Assembly: GCA_016929065.1 (NCBI GenBank)
Contig: JAFGJO010000024.1
Location: forward strand, 1 to 64,000
DNA length: 64,000 bases
Origin: Spirochaetales bacterium
GTDB lineage: Bacteria; Spirochaetota; Spirochaetia; SZUA-6; RPPD01
Reading direction: 5' to 3'
Under the pieces are notes generated by a model that did not search any database, had not been told where the DNA came from, and saw only the letters and a list, made by a program, of their open reading frames with translations. Below, piece by piece: positions 1 to 7,531 of the stretch (positions are counted from its first letter, which is position 1; each line of letters begins with the position of its first letter). The translations under genes and the position numbers were made by a program.

Positions 1-3
1 GAG

Positions 4-108
4 TATCAATAAGGAAATCAGGAAATTCAGGAGAAGAATATCAATAAGGAAACCAGGAAATTCAGGAAAAGAATATCAATAAGGAAATCAGAAAATTCAG
101 GAAAATAT
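4..108. repeat. 35-bp tandem repeat, three copies
   Basis: Three head-to-tail copies start at 4, 39 and 74 with an exact 35-base period. Each begins TATCAATAAGGAAA and contains a second AGGAAA-like half, so the unit is itself purine-rich and semi-repetitive. The third copy diverges near its end. The array may continue to the left of the window. It lies directly upstream of the promoter of the PTS gene. No open frame explains it. Confidence 0.85.
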
Positions 109-168
109 GAAAATAGGGGAGCCAGGAATATTCGGAATAGAAAAAGCACGCTGTTCATGGAATTTGTT

Positions 169-197
169 TTGACGCGGATAATGGCTGTATGTATACT
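169..197 (+). promoter_or_regulatory. Sigma-70-type promoter of the PTS IIC gene
   Basis: A -35 box TTGACG (169-174) and a -10 box TATACT (192-197) are separated by exactly 17 bases. Transcription would start about 205, just before the AAAGGA ribosome-binding site at 203-208 or slightly inside it, so the leader is very short. This gives the IIC gene its own promoter, independent of anything to the left. Confidence 0.7.
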
Positions 198-217
198 CAA
201 AACAAAGGATTCACACT

Positions 218-1624
218 ATGGACATTGTCAATTCGGTCGTGACGTATATACTTGGATTCAAGCCCTATGTCATGCTTCCGCTCATTATTTTTGTCTTCGC
301 GGTCGTCTTTCGGGTAAAAATATCAACGGCAATAAAATCCAGCCTGATGATTGGGATCGGATTCATTGGTATTTTCATAATTTTTGATTTTTTTATCAGA
401 CATATTGCTCCGGCAGTTGAAGCGATGGTAAAAATGACCGGGCTTTCGATGAATGTCCTCGATGTCGGCTGGCCGCCGCTTGCCTCGATTGCATGGTCAT
501 TTTCTCTGGCACCGATGATGATCATCATTATCATGATCGTAAATATTATCATGCTTTTCTCTCGGCTCACAAAAGTGGTGAACATCGATATATGGAACTA
601 CTGGCATTTCATCATGGTATCAGCGTATGTGAATGCCGCGACAAACAATATATTCCTTGCAATCGCCGCAGGGATCGCCGCAGAAATATTCATTTTAAAG
701 ATAGCAGAATGGGGCGCACCAAGTGTAAAACGTCTGAGCGGACTTTCCAATATTGCCATCACCACACTTTCTGCCGGCGGATTTTATCCAATTGGTGTTG
801 TCGGCAACTGGCTTCTTGAGAAAGTTCCGGGATTGAATAAAATTAAAGCGAATCCTGTTGCCATGAAAAATAAAATCGGTATTTTCGGAGAACCAATTCT
901 TCTCGGTTTTATTTTGGGATTCGGCCTTGGGCTTGCCGCGGGATATGAAATAAAAAATATTCTGGAGCTTGCCTTTGCAGTCGCCGCAGTTGTTCTGCTG
1001 CTCCCGCTTATGTGTGATGTGTTGGGGAGCGGTCTCATGCCCATTTCTGAAGGCATGAAAGAGTTTATAAAAAAAAGGTTTCCCAAAATGGGCGAGGCAT
1101 ATATCGGGCTTGATAATGCAGTATTGATGGGGAACCCGTCCGTCATTGTTACTGGTCTTTTTTTAATGCCGGTTGCGGTTGCTCTTGCATTTGTGCTTCC
1201 GGGTATCAATTTTATTCCGATCGGTGATCTGGTGAATACCATGGCTCTAATCGTAATGATTGCGGTTGCCACAAATGGCAATGTTATCCGGTCTTTTATT
1301 ATTGGAATACCCATGGTAATCGGCCAATTATATGTTGCTTCATATATGGCACCGACGATCACGAGCCTTGCAGGGAAATCCGGCTTTGATTTCGGCGAGT
1401 ACAGGGGAGCGGTCACGAGTTTTCTGGACGGAGGCCTGCCGCAGCGGCTCTGGCTCTTTAAGGTGTTCGAGGGTAACTGGCTTGCACTGGTCTTGATTCC
1501 TGTTGTACTGGGATTTTTGTTTCTTGCCTGGCGTATTTCCCGGAGAGTAAATGTACAGATAAAAGAAGAGGAAAAAAACACGGTGAAAACAGAAGAAAAA
1601 AAGAAAAAGACTAATATGGCATAA
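218..1624 (+). CDS. gatC: PTS galactitol-type transporter, IIC subunit
   Basis: Integral-membrane permease of the GAT family of sugar phosphotransferase systems, 468 residues. Family features include the GEPILLGFILGFGLGL segment, the LMPISEGMKEF loop, the YIGLDNAVLMGNPSVI segment and GNVIRSFIIGIP. About ten to twelve hydrophobic segments are visible. The last 25 residues form a charged Lys/Glu tail, beyond the usual end of the family. The start has AAAGGA nine bases upstream. Family knowledge: IIC carries the sugar across the membrane and IIA/IIB pass phosphate to it. No IIA or IIB gene is present beside it; the downstream gene is convergent. The substrate (galactitol or another polyol or sugar) cannot be decided from sequence. 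Confidence 0.85.
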   Translation: MDIVNSVVTYILGFKPYVMLPLIIFVFAVVFRVKISTAIKSSLMIGIGFIGIFIIFDFFIRHIAPAVEAMVKMTGLSMNVLDVGWPPLASIAWSFSLAPMMIIIIMIVNIIMLFSRLTKVVNIDIWNYWHFIMVSAYVNAATNNIFLAIAAGIAAEIFILKIAEWGAPSVKRLSGLSNIAITTLSAGGFYPIGVVGNWLLEKVPGLNKIKANPVAMKNKIGIFGEPILLGFILGFGLGLAAGYEIKNILELAFAVAAVVLLLPLMCDVLGSGLMPISEGMKEFIKKRFPKMGEAYIGLDNAVLMGNPSVIVTGLFLMPVAVALAFVLPGINFIPIGDLVNTMALIVMIAVATNGNVIRSFIIGIPMVIGQLYVASYMAPTITSLAGKSGFDFGEYRGAVTSFLDGGLPQRLWLFKVFEGNWLALVLIPVVLGFLFLAWRISRRVNVQIKEEEKNTVKTEEKKKKTNMA

Positions 1625-1655
1625 AAACAATAAAAAGATTCTTTATTGGTGAATA

Positions 1656-3386
1656 TTATTTTATTGTATATTCTTCTGCAAGCACGCAGGATTTTATTGT
1701 CCCATCCTGATAAAACCCGACCTGTGTATCAGATTGGATGATTCTCCCGTCCGATGACTGCCAGTTTTGGGCAAGTGTGATGCTTTTCACCGCTCGATTG
1801 TCATAATGCTGAATTGTGGTTCCTGCTTTATATACCATATTGTTTTCCGCTTTCCAGTCAGCGGCAATTGTATAGTATTCTGCTGACCCGTTTTCATAGA
1901 AAACAACTTCTGTATCTGCTTTTTCAACCATGCCATCGGGATCCGGTTTGTTTTTCGCGTATACAAATTTGTTGGGCTTGCCATCTTTGAATAGCATCAT
2001 CTCTGTATTTGCCTTGACAACAAGTTCGTCTGAAACTGCCCAGTCAGCCGCAAGAATAAATTTATTGGGAAGACCATTATCATGAAAAATAATTTCCGTT
2101 CCTGCTTTTATTTCAAACTTCCACGGTGTGGTCCATTTTTTTGCGAGAGTGAACCTTTTTAAATTTCCAGAGTAATATAATTCAACCGGTGTGTCCGCTT
2201 TTACTATTGCTCCGGTCGGAGTTTCCCAATCTTCTGCCAGGACAAAGCGTTCGATGTTTTTTTCATTCAGAAATACTTCCGTATTCGCCTTGATGATCGA
2301 GCCGTCCGGTGTTTTCCATGGTTCCGCAATGGTATATTTTTTGAATTCCCCGGTAGAAAACATTTCAACTTCACAGCCTGCTTTCAAAACCCGTCCGACA
2401 GGAGATGTCCAGTTTTTCGAAAGCGTATATTTTCGAAGCAATTTATCCGGGAATTGCCAGACAACGGTTCCTCCCTTTATAGTCCTTCCCGAGTTGAGGA
2501 TTGTATCATCCCGTTGTGTGAATTTGGAAAACTCGCCGTTTGTATGAAATTCAACTGTTTCTGATCCTTTAATAAATCCTCCCTCTGGTGCCTGCCAGTC
2601 CTTTGCCAATACGGCCTGGGATATCATACCGTTTGGATAATAGACAATATCCGTATCCGCCTTGAATGTCGCGTTATTGGGTGCTCTCCAATCCTCAGCA
2701 AGGGTCAGTTTTAGGGGATTTGCGTTTGTATGAAGAAATAACAGGGTATTGCCTTTTATAATCATTCCATTTGGGTGTTTAAAATTTACACTCACCGTAC
2801 ATTGTTGAATAATTCCATTATCATATTGCCATACATCACTGTTCTTTTTAAAACGTATTCCATTTGAATTTACAAATTCTTCAGCAAGAGTATATTTTTG
2901 AACCCTGTTATTTGGATGCCCCAGTATCTCATGACCGGCGAGAAATATTTGTCCGCCCGGGCTGGTCCAATTCTCTGCAAGGGTATACCGTTTCAGAATC
3001 ATCGTTTCGTAAAGTTCGACATCTGTTCCGGCCTTGATGAATACTCCGGGGCCGAATTGCCAGTCTGCTGCAAGGGTGAATTGTTTTAACTGCCCTGATT
3101 CATAATACCAGACCGGTCTGTCGCCTTTTATTCTTATTTCCTTGTCACTAAAATCTTTCAGTGGAGTGAATTGGATTACCTTTTTTTGTTCGTTCAGTTC
3201 AATGACCGTCCCGGCTTTTGCAATTGCTTTATTTGCCAAAGGCAAATCTCTGGACAATGTAAAACGTGACGGAGAACCGTTTTGATACCATTCTGAAACC
3301 TCGCCGGGTTTTATAATAAATTGGCTGAACAGGTTCACCTGGAGAACAGACAGAAAAAAAGCCAGCATTAAAAGTTTTTTATACAT
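1656..3386 (-). CDS. Secreted protein made of about 18 MORN-like 31-residue repeats
   Basis: 576 residues. An N-terminal signal peptide (MYKKLLMLAFFLSVLQVNLF, cleavage near SQ) is followed almost entirely by tandem repeats of about 31 residues. A typical repeat reads IKAGTEVEFY, then NG, then a segment like KFTLAEDW, then a Pro-Gly turn (P-x-G). The Tyr/Phe-x-x-Asn-Gly core recalls variant MORN / YwqK-type repeats, which form beta-hairpin ladders. About 18 units can be counted and nothing follows the last one. AGAGGA lies seven bases before the ATG. It is convergent with the PTS gene. The role is unknown; an exported beta-solenoid-like surface or periplasmic protein is the inference. Confidence 0.7.
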   Translation of the reverse strand: MYKKLLMLAFFLSVLQVNLFSQFIIKPGEVSEWYQNGSPSRFTLSRDLPLANKAIAKAGTVIELNEQKKVIQFTPLKDFSDKEIRIKGDRPVWYYESGQLKQFTLAADWQFGPGVFIKAGTDVELYETMILKRYTLAENWTSPGGQIFLAGHEILGHPNNRVQKYTLAEEFVNSNGIRFKKNSDVWQYDNGIIQQCTVSVNFKHPNGMIIKGNTLLFLHTNANPLKLTLAEDWRAPNNATFKADTDIVYYPNGMISQAVLAKDWQAPEGGFIKGSETVEFHTNGEFSKFTQRDDTILNSGRTIKGGTVVWQFPDKLLRKYTLSKNWTSPVGRVLKAGCEVEMFSTGEFKKYTIAEPWKTPDGSIIKANTEVFLNEKNIERFVLAEDWETPTGAIVKADTPVELYYSGNLKRFTLAKKWTTPWKFEIKAGTEIIFHDNGLPNKFILAADWAVSDELVVKANTEMMLFKDGKPNKFVYAKNKPDPDGMVEKADTEVVFYENGSAEYYTIAADWKAENNMVYKAGTTIQHYDNRAVKSITLAQNWQSSDGRIIQSDTQVGFYQDGTIKSCVLAEEYTIK

Positions 3387-3610
3387 TGAGTTATCCTCTG
3401 ACAGTTATTAATTCTTGATCGTTCTCATGCAGGCAGAATATAAAGAATCAATAAATATAAGTTTTTATACATTAAATATATCACAGATAAAAAAAATAAA
3501 AAGAGTTGATGAATACCTTTTTTACATTTTTTTACAATCTTTTACTTTGAGCATACAAAATAAATTATCATTTCCATTACTGTTATTTTATCCATATGCG
3601 GGAGATTGTG

Positions 3611-4771
3611 ATGGAAAAAAACAGAATAAGAAAAATAATTGCAAAAACATTGGGGATCATTCTTTTAATAACAGCAATCGGGATACTGCTGATGAATTCC
3701 CAATGTACTGCTGCAGCTGCACGTGAATTCTTTCACAACGAATACTTGTCATTTTATATAAACACAAAAGGATTAAGGGCGAAAGAGAGCGGCATAAATT
3801 ATTTTACCGAACAAAAGACAGTTTGCCGGGATGATCTTGAGATACTATTTATCGGATATGCCAGTCCGTCTTTACAAAATAAAAAGACAAGTGACCGGAG
3901 CGAGGAACTTGAAAATATATTGCTTGACATGATGCAGGATGAAGCGAACCTGTTTTGTTATGACCACGATACAGCAGCAGCTTTTTTGGAAGGAAAAATA
4001 GACGGCGAGAAATTAAAGCAGCTTTTATTCGTTGGCTATACTGATGAAGAAACAAAACAGATAAAACAATATCATCGGCAGCTTCATGAAACTGCTCAGC
4101 GTATAGAAAAAACAATCACGAAAGACCCTCTCGAGATTGATACTGATTTTTTAGAACAAAAAAGAATGAACTATAAAAATGGTCTGCTCCAGAAATCCGG
4201 TGTGCCGTACAGAATTATTCCCAATGAAGAATATCTCCTGCTGAAAAAAAGCGGCTATCCCCTCTGCGACCTTCTCCTTCGTGAAAAAAACGGGCACATT
4301 ATCAATATTCTCCCCAATTGCGCGCAGGGTGCAACGCAGATTCTCTTTCATACTGCTCAATACACGAAAGTGAGCCAGATCATTGAAGATAAACAGAAAC
4401 TGTTTATGAAACTGAAAGATGTAAATTCCATGCAGATCGGCGACTGCATTGCTGTATTATGGGATGCACAGGCAGGTGCAACAAGCAATTCAGGGCACAT
4501 CGGTGTCATCGTGGATCTTGTATATTCTTCAACGGGGAATGTACTGGATGGGAAAGTGATTGAATTTTTTCCCGCGAATCATGCGCCTCGTGTCGTAACA
4601 ATCAGTAATTCAATGTACGGCAACTGGAAATCCGCACTAAAACAAAGTGCCACAGATTCAGGTATTTTTCTGCTGCGAGCTGTGAAAAACAACAGGCAAA
4701 GAAAATACGATACGATTCTGCCATTTTTAAAGCAGAAATATCCAAACAAGAAAAGTTTTGTGGTATTTTAA
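3611..4771 (+). CDS. Exported or membrane-anchored protein of unknown function, possibly NlpC/P60- or CHAP-like
   Basis: 386 residues from the ATG at 3611, chosen because GGAG lies seven bases upstream; the ATG at 3596 has no such site. One hydrophobic segment (residues about 10-30) would export or anchor it, with no clean lipobox. The middle is hydrophilic and helical. Near residues 280-300 a segment reads MQIGDCIAVLWDAQ and then NSGHIGVIVDL. That GD-hydrophobic-stretch followed by GH-I/V-G-I/V-hydrophobic pattern resembles NlpC/P60 or CHAP cysteine hydrolases, but the order of Cys and His is not typical, so the assignment is tentative. A strong hairpin follows the stop. Confidence 0.5.
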   Translation: MEKNRIRKIIAKTLGIILLITAIGILLMNSQCTAAAAREFFHNEYLSFYINTKGLRAKESGINYFTEQKTVCRDDLEILFIGYASPSLQNKKTSDRSEELENILLDMMQDEANLFCYDHDTAAAFLEGKIDGEKLKQLLFVGYTDEETKQIKQYHRQLHETAQRIEKTITKDPLEIDTDFLEQKRMNYKNGLLQKSGVPYRIIPNEEYLLLKKSGYPLCDLLLREKNGHIINILPNCAQGATQILFHTAQYTKVSQIIEDKQKLFMKLKDVNSMQIGDCIAVLWDAQAGATSNSGHIGVIVDLVYSSTGNVLDGKVIEFFPANHAPRVVTISNSMYGNWKSALKQSATDSGIFLLRAVKNNRQRKYDTILPFLKQKYPNKKSFVVF

Positions 4772-4796
4772 CGGGGAATTGAGATTGCAAAAAAAC

Positions 4797-4830
4797 GGGG
4801 CTGTCCTGGAAGTTTATCCAGGACAGCCCC
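4797..4830. terminator. Strong bidirectional hairpin after the 3611-4771 gene
   Basis: GGGGCTGTCCTGGA pairs perfectly with its inverse over 14 bp, loop AGTTTA. It lies 25 bases after the upstream stop codon. The tail TTCATAATTT is T-rich but not a clean T-run on the plus strand, while the left flank AAAAAC gives a T-run for minus-strand transcripts. Confidence 0.6.
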
Positions 4831-4847
4831 TTCATAATTTGATTGAA

Positions 4848-5162
4848 TATTTGATCAGCCTTTTATTGCCTCACTTTTTAATGTTGTAACCCACCTTTTC
4901 CGCATAATCTGAATTGTTTGAATCTCTGATTTGCTTTTATTTGTCCAAAGAAATATATCCTGCATTGTTCAGAAGTTTTACACTGGATATGAATATCTTT
5001 TCCATAGAAGGTTTGAGCTTTGTTTTTCTGAATGCATTGATTGTTCTGAAATCTGGCTGATTCTGCGGTCGGCGGGATCAATTCCATTTGTTTTTGGTTG
5101 TACAGTTTGAAAGTAAGTGTGTTGCTTTTTCCTTTTGCCATGTGAAATTCCAGCAGATTCAA
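4848..5162 (-). pseudogene. Internally deleted, frameshifted IS1182-family transposase relic
   Basis: The readable frame 4878-5162 joins two ends of an IS1182-type transposase. Its start TFKLYNQKQMELIPPTAES matches the family's N-terminal YNQxQxxLxPP motif. Its end FGQIKANQRFKQFRL matches the C-terminal FGxIKxNxxFxRFxLRG motif. The several-hundred-residue catalytic middle is missing. After the GQIKAN motif the frame is broken: the neighbouring frame continues EKVGYNIKK, as the family does. It cannot encode an active enzyme. Confidence 0.6.
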
Positions 5163-5196
5163 TGAGGTTTGTAAATTTACCCTGTTTAATGTTTTT

Positions 5197-5331
5197 CAGT
5201 AATTCCTTCAGGAAGGCATTGGAGGCGAAATATTTTTTTCGTCCTCCGGTGCGAGTCTGATGTACACATCAGTCCGAGCACCGGGGACAAAAAAAATTTC
5301 GCCCCCTTCATAGCTTTTAAAGGAATTACTG
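5197..5331. repeat. 135-bp long imperfect hairpin
   Basis: CAGTAATTCCTT at 5197-5208 is the exact inverse of AAGGAATTACTG at 5320-5331. The arms continue inward (GGCGAAAT / ATTTCGCC; CCGGTGC / GCACCGG) to a central CTGATGT-AC-ACATCAG palindrome at 5257-5272. The whole is symmetric about 5264. It looks like a MITE- or REP-type element rather than a terminator, since there is no T-run and it is far too long. Confidence 0.75.
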
Positions 5332-5342
5332 TATAATAAGAA

Positions 5343-5370
5343 GGGGCTGTCCAACTTATTGGACAGCCCC
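5343..5370. terminator. GGGGCTGTCC hairpin after the lipoprotein gene
   Basis: GGGGCTGTCC and GGACAGCCCC form a 10-bp stem with an 8-base loop, 22 bases past the stop of the minus-strand lipoprotein gene, followed on that strand by CTT. It may serve as its terminator and also matches the inverted end of the IS relic. Confidence 0.55.
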
Positions 5371-5392
5371 TGAAAAGTCAAATTGAAATTGC

Positions 5393-6058
5393 TTATTTAA
5401 TTTTTCCATGAATTTTCAGTTCAGAGATACAGAGGTATTTTCCGGAGGCATTGTCTGTATACCAGGGATAAAAACGAATATACAAGGTTTCACCGGACTT
5501 TACAGTTGCAGATACAGGTGCCTCATACAGTTTCATGGTATTTTTGGGATTTGATGTGACTTTGAGAATTTCAACCGCGTCGCTGAAATCATCTTTTGTG
5601 CCAATTGAAATACTGAATTTCATGTTGTTGCCGCCGCCGCCGCCGCCATAGACACTGATGGAATCAGCAGTAAATGTCTTGCCTTCTATTGGTGAAACAG
5701 CAAATTCTGTATACCGTTCAGGATCAGGAGCGGTTTCTCCGGGCCATGTGCCGCCGAGAATGGTAAGCCGTTGTGATGACATGACCTGTGGTACGGGTGA
5801 CCATGAGGTTGGTGCACCTGGTTCGGCATAATTTTTCACATACACGTTTACCAGATTCTGCTCTTTTGCAACAACACCGCCTTTTGCAGTCCCGATATTG
5901 TGATCGGTGAGCTGATAAAGTGCATATGCTTCGGTAGAACCGTCTGCATAGGTTGCAAGAGCTTTTTCCTGGGGTTTTGTATCCCCGGCACTGTTGCAGC
6001 CGGCGAGAAGAAAAATGCCCAAAACAAACAGTGAAAATATTGTCATTCCTTTTTTCAT
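5393..6058 (-). CDS. Lipoprotein of unknown function with a beta-sandwich-like C-terminal domain
   Basis: 221 residues. The signal peptide ends in the lipobox LLAGC (Cys21), so the mature protein is lipid-anchored. The rest is rich in Thr, Ser, Gly and Tyr, with a GGGGGG run, and ends with a predicted beta-strand pair (LYIRFYPWYT ... CISELKIHG). That ending resembles discoidin or carbohydrate-binding style modules attached to secreted polysaccharide-degrading enzymes; this is inference from the look of the sequence only. A perfect AAGGAGG precedes the ATG. Confidence 0.6.
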   Translation of the reverse strand: MKKGMTIFSLFVLGIFLLAGCNSAGDTKPQEKALATYADGSTEAYALYQLTDHNIGTAKGGVVAKEQNLVNVYVKNYAEPGAPTSWSPVPQVMSSQRLTILGGTWPGETAPDPERYTEFAVSPIEGKTFTADSISVYGGGGGGNNMKFSISIGTKDDFSDAVEILKVTSNPKNTMKLYEAPVSATVKSGETLYIRFYPWYTDNASGKYLCISELKIHGKIK

Positions 6059-6163
6059 AAATCCTCCTTATGGTGTTGAATTATGGAATTAATAATTACA
6101 TAAATTGTTTAACATGGCAAGGACACAATATCTATTTACTATTCGGGCAATGAATACAGCTCA

Positions 6164-6192
6164 TTGAATCAAAGCGCAAACGCGGCTATAGT
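6164..6192 (+). promoter_or_regulatory. Sigma-70-type promoter of the 6220 gene
   Basis: TTGAAT (6164-6169) and TATAGT (6187-6192) are spaced 17 bases apart, 28 bases before the ATG at 6220. It lies in the divergent gap with the lipoprotein gene. Confidence 0.6.
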
Positions 6193-6219
6193 ATACTTAT
6201 TACACTTTCTGGAGGAACG

Positions 6220-7059
6220 ATGCCGGAACTACCAATGGTCAACTTTGGCAATTCTAAAATACCAATTACCCGGCTTATCAGTGGCGGAAATCCGCTCTGC
6301 GGCAACTCCCATTTTTCCGAAGCGCTCAACACCGAAATGCGCTGTTATTTCACAGCAAAGAACGTCCTCGAATATCTGCACCGGCTTGAAGCTGCCGGTA
6401 TCAACACGATCCAGGCGCGGGGAGATTTTCACCGTATCATGTACTGGCTGGAGCTGTTTAAACGCGAGGGCGGAAAACTCCACTGGATCGCGCAGACCGC
6501 GTCGGAAATGGCGGATATTCATTCAAATATTAAGGTTATTGCGGCCGCCGGGGCTATCGGCATATACCACCATGGCACAAAGACCGACAATATGTGGCTG
6601 GCTGATGAGATTGACAAGGTAGAACCGTATCTGAAAAGCATGCGCGACGCGGGCGTACAAGTTGGGCTCGGGACCCATATCCCTGAGGTTATCGATTATG
6701 CCGAGGACAAGGACTGGGACATTGATTTTTACATGTGCTGTCTGTACAACATCAACCGGAAGAAACGGGAAAGTGTTCTTGTGGCCGATTTCCAGGCTGA
6801 TGAAGCTGAAGAGTTCAATCATGATGATCCGGTGCAAATGCTGAAACGCATTCAGCAGACAGCCAAGATGTGTCTTGCTTTCAAAATACTGGGAGCGGGC
6901 AGGGAGTGTGCTGCGCAGGAAACCGTGCAAGCAGCATTCAAACGTGCTTTTGACGGGATAAAACCAAAAGATGCGGTTGTCGTGGGGATGTTTCCCAAAC
7001 ATCTGGATCAGATAACGTTGAATGCGGGGTATGCGGCGGAATTGGGCAAAGTGAGATAA
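6220..7059 (+). CDS. Conserved TIM-barrel-like protein of unknown function
   Basis: 279 residues with no signal peptide, so cytoplasmic. The succession of beta-strand/helix units (TRLISGGNPLCGN, GINTIQARGDFHR, LHWIAQTAS, AAGAIGIYHHG, GVQVGLGTHIPEV, FYMCCLYNIN, FKILGAGREC, AVVVGMFPKH) is that of an (alpha/beta)8 barrel, and the last strand recalls aldo-keto-reductase-like proteins. Conserved-looking His and Asp residues sit at strand ends. No cofactor motif is certain. GGAGGA lies four bases before the ATG. It is a single-gene unit with its own promoter. A link to sugar-acid metabolism is possible but not shown. Confidence 0.55.
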   Translation: MPELPMVNFGNSKIPITRLISGGNPLCGNSHFSEALNTEMRCYFTAKNVLEYLHRLEAAGINTIQARGDFHRIMYWLELFKREGGKLHWIAQTASEMADIHSNIKVIAAAGAIGIYHHGTKTDNMWLADEIDKVEPYLKSMRDAGVQVGLGTHIPEVIDYAEDKDWDIDFYMCCLYNINRKKRESVLVADFQADEAEEFNHDDPVQMLKRIQQTAKMCLAFKILGAGRECAAQETVQAAFKRAFDGIKPKDAVVVGMFPKHLDQITLNAGYAAELGKVR

Positions 7060-7531
7060 ATCCTCTCATTTTAATCATTACACCCTCTATATCTCGATTT
7101 CATTATTCAACCCTTTGTCGAAGGCCAGCAATGAATCGTCATGATTGCAGTTCATCCGTCCGATCGGGTTCGCGCTCCAGCACTCGGCGGTAATCGCATG
7201 TTGTTTTATATCATTCCATGATTGTCATGTTTATCGATTTTAGACAATATATCCCTGTCTGCACAAAATTACAATTATGATTGACTGTGGGGGCTCTTTC
7301 GAAACCTGATCATATCATGCTGAATGGTTTGAAAAAAAAGATGATGTGAAAAATTATCTTTTTTCCAGGGGTGCGAAACCGGGAGCAGCACCAAAAAGGT
7401 CTGGAAGTTGAAAAATCCGGATTAAAACTTTCATGCACTGAAAAACCTTAAAAAAATGACCGTAATTTCTTTCTGGAAATATAACTCATCGGGGTTTATA
7501 ATCTTATTAACTTGATTGAAAGGCAGTGAAG
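7060..7531. other. Intergenic stretch with decayed coding fragments
   Basis: No intact gene is visible. On the minus strand 7087-7224 reads as an uninterrupted 45-codon tail ending in a stop (…GRMNCNHDDSLLAFDKGLNN…) without a start or upstream continuation, consistent with the 3' end of a lost gene. On the plus strand an ATG at 7277 opens a frame broken by TGA at 7307, then continues 34 codons (YHAEWFEKKDDVKNYLFSR…). Both look protein-like but neither is complete. A small stem GGTGC/GCACC lies near 7370-7395. Confidence 0.35.
7087..7224 (-). pseudogene. 3' fragment of an unidentified gene
   Basis: A minus-strand frame bounded upstream by TGA and ending in TAG encodes about 45 residues that look genuine in composition (…AITAECWSANPIGRMNCNHD…). 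There is no start codon with a ribosome-binding site and no upstream extension. It may be the remnant of a deleted gene. The family is not recognised. Confidence 0.3.

Larger units (their letters stand above)
4797..5370. mobile_element. Decayed IS1182-like insertion element bounded by GGGGCTGTCC palindromes
   Basis: The stretch between two palindromic ends behaves as one unit. The left end is at 4797-4830 (14-bp stem, GGGGCTGTCCTGGA, 6-base loop) and the right end at 5343-5370 (GGGGCTGTCC, 8-base loop). Inside lie a minus-strand transposase relic (4848-5162) and a 135-bp hairpin (5197-5331). Established knowledge: GGGGCTGTC-type termini are common on IS1182- and IS5-like elements. The two ends could instead be ordinary terminators of the neighbouring convergent genes. 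I cannot see a target-site duplication. Confidence 0.5.

Noticed and set aside
1-108. Possible CRISPR array
   Set aside because: Copies follow head to tail without unique spacers; it is a simple 35-bp tandem repeat.
784-1581. 265-codon minus-strand frame opposite the PTS gene
   Set aside because: Shadow of gatC: low-complexity Ser/Pro/Thr-rich translation, no ribosome-binding site, and the plus frame matches a known family.
1627-1667. ACAATAAAA…TTTTATTGT inverted repeat after gatC
   Set aside because: All A:T, overlaps the stop of the convergent gene; too weak to call a terminator.
3415-3726. 103-codon plus-strand frame before the exported protein
   Set aside because: Low-complexity, no ribosome-binding site, and overlaps a better-supported frame.
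4878-5162. A complete 94-residue hypothetical gene
   Set aside because: Its two halves match opposite ends of an IS1182 transposase, so it is a deletion relic, not a gene.
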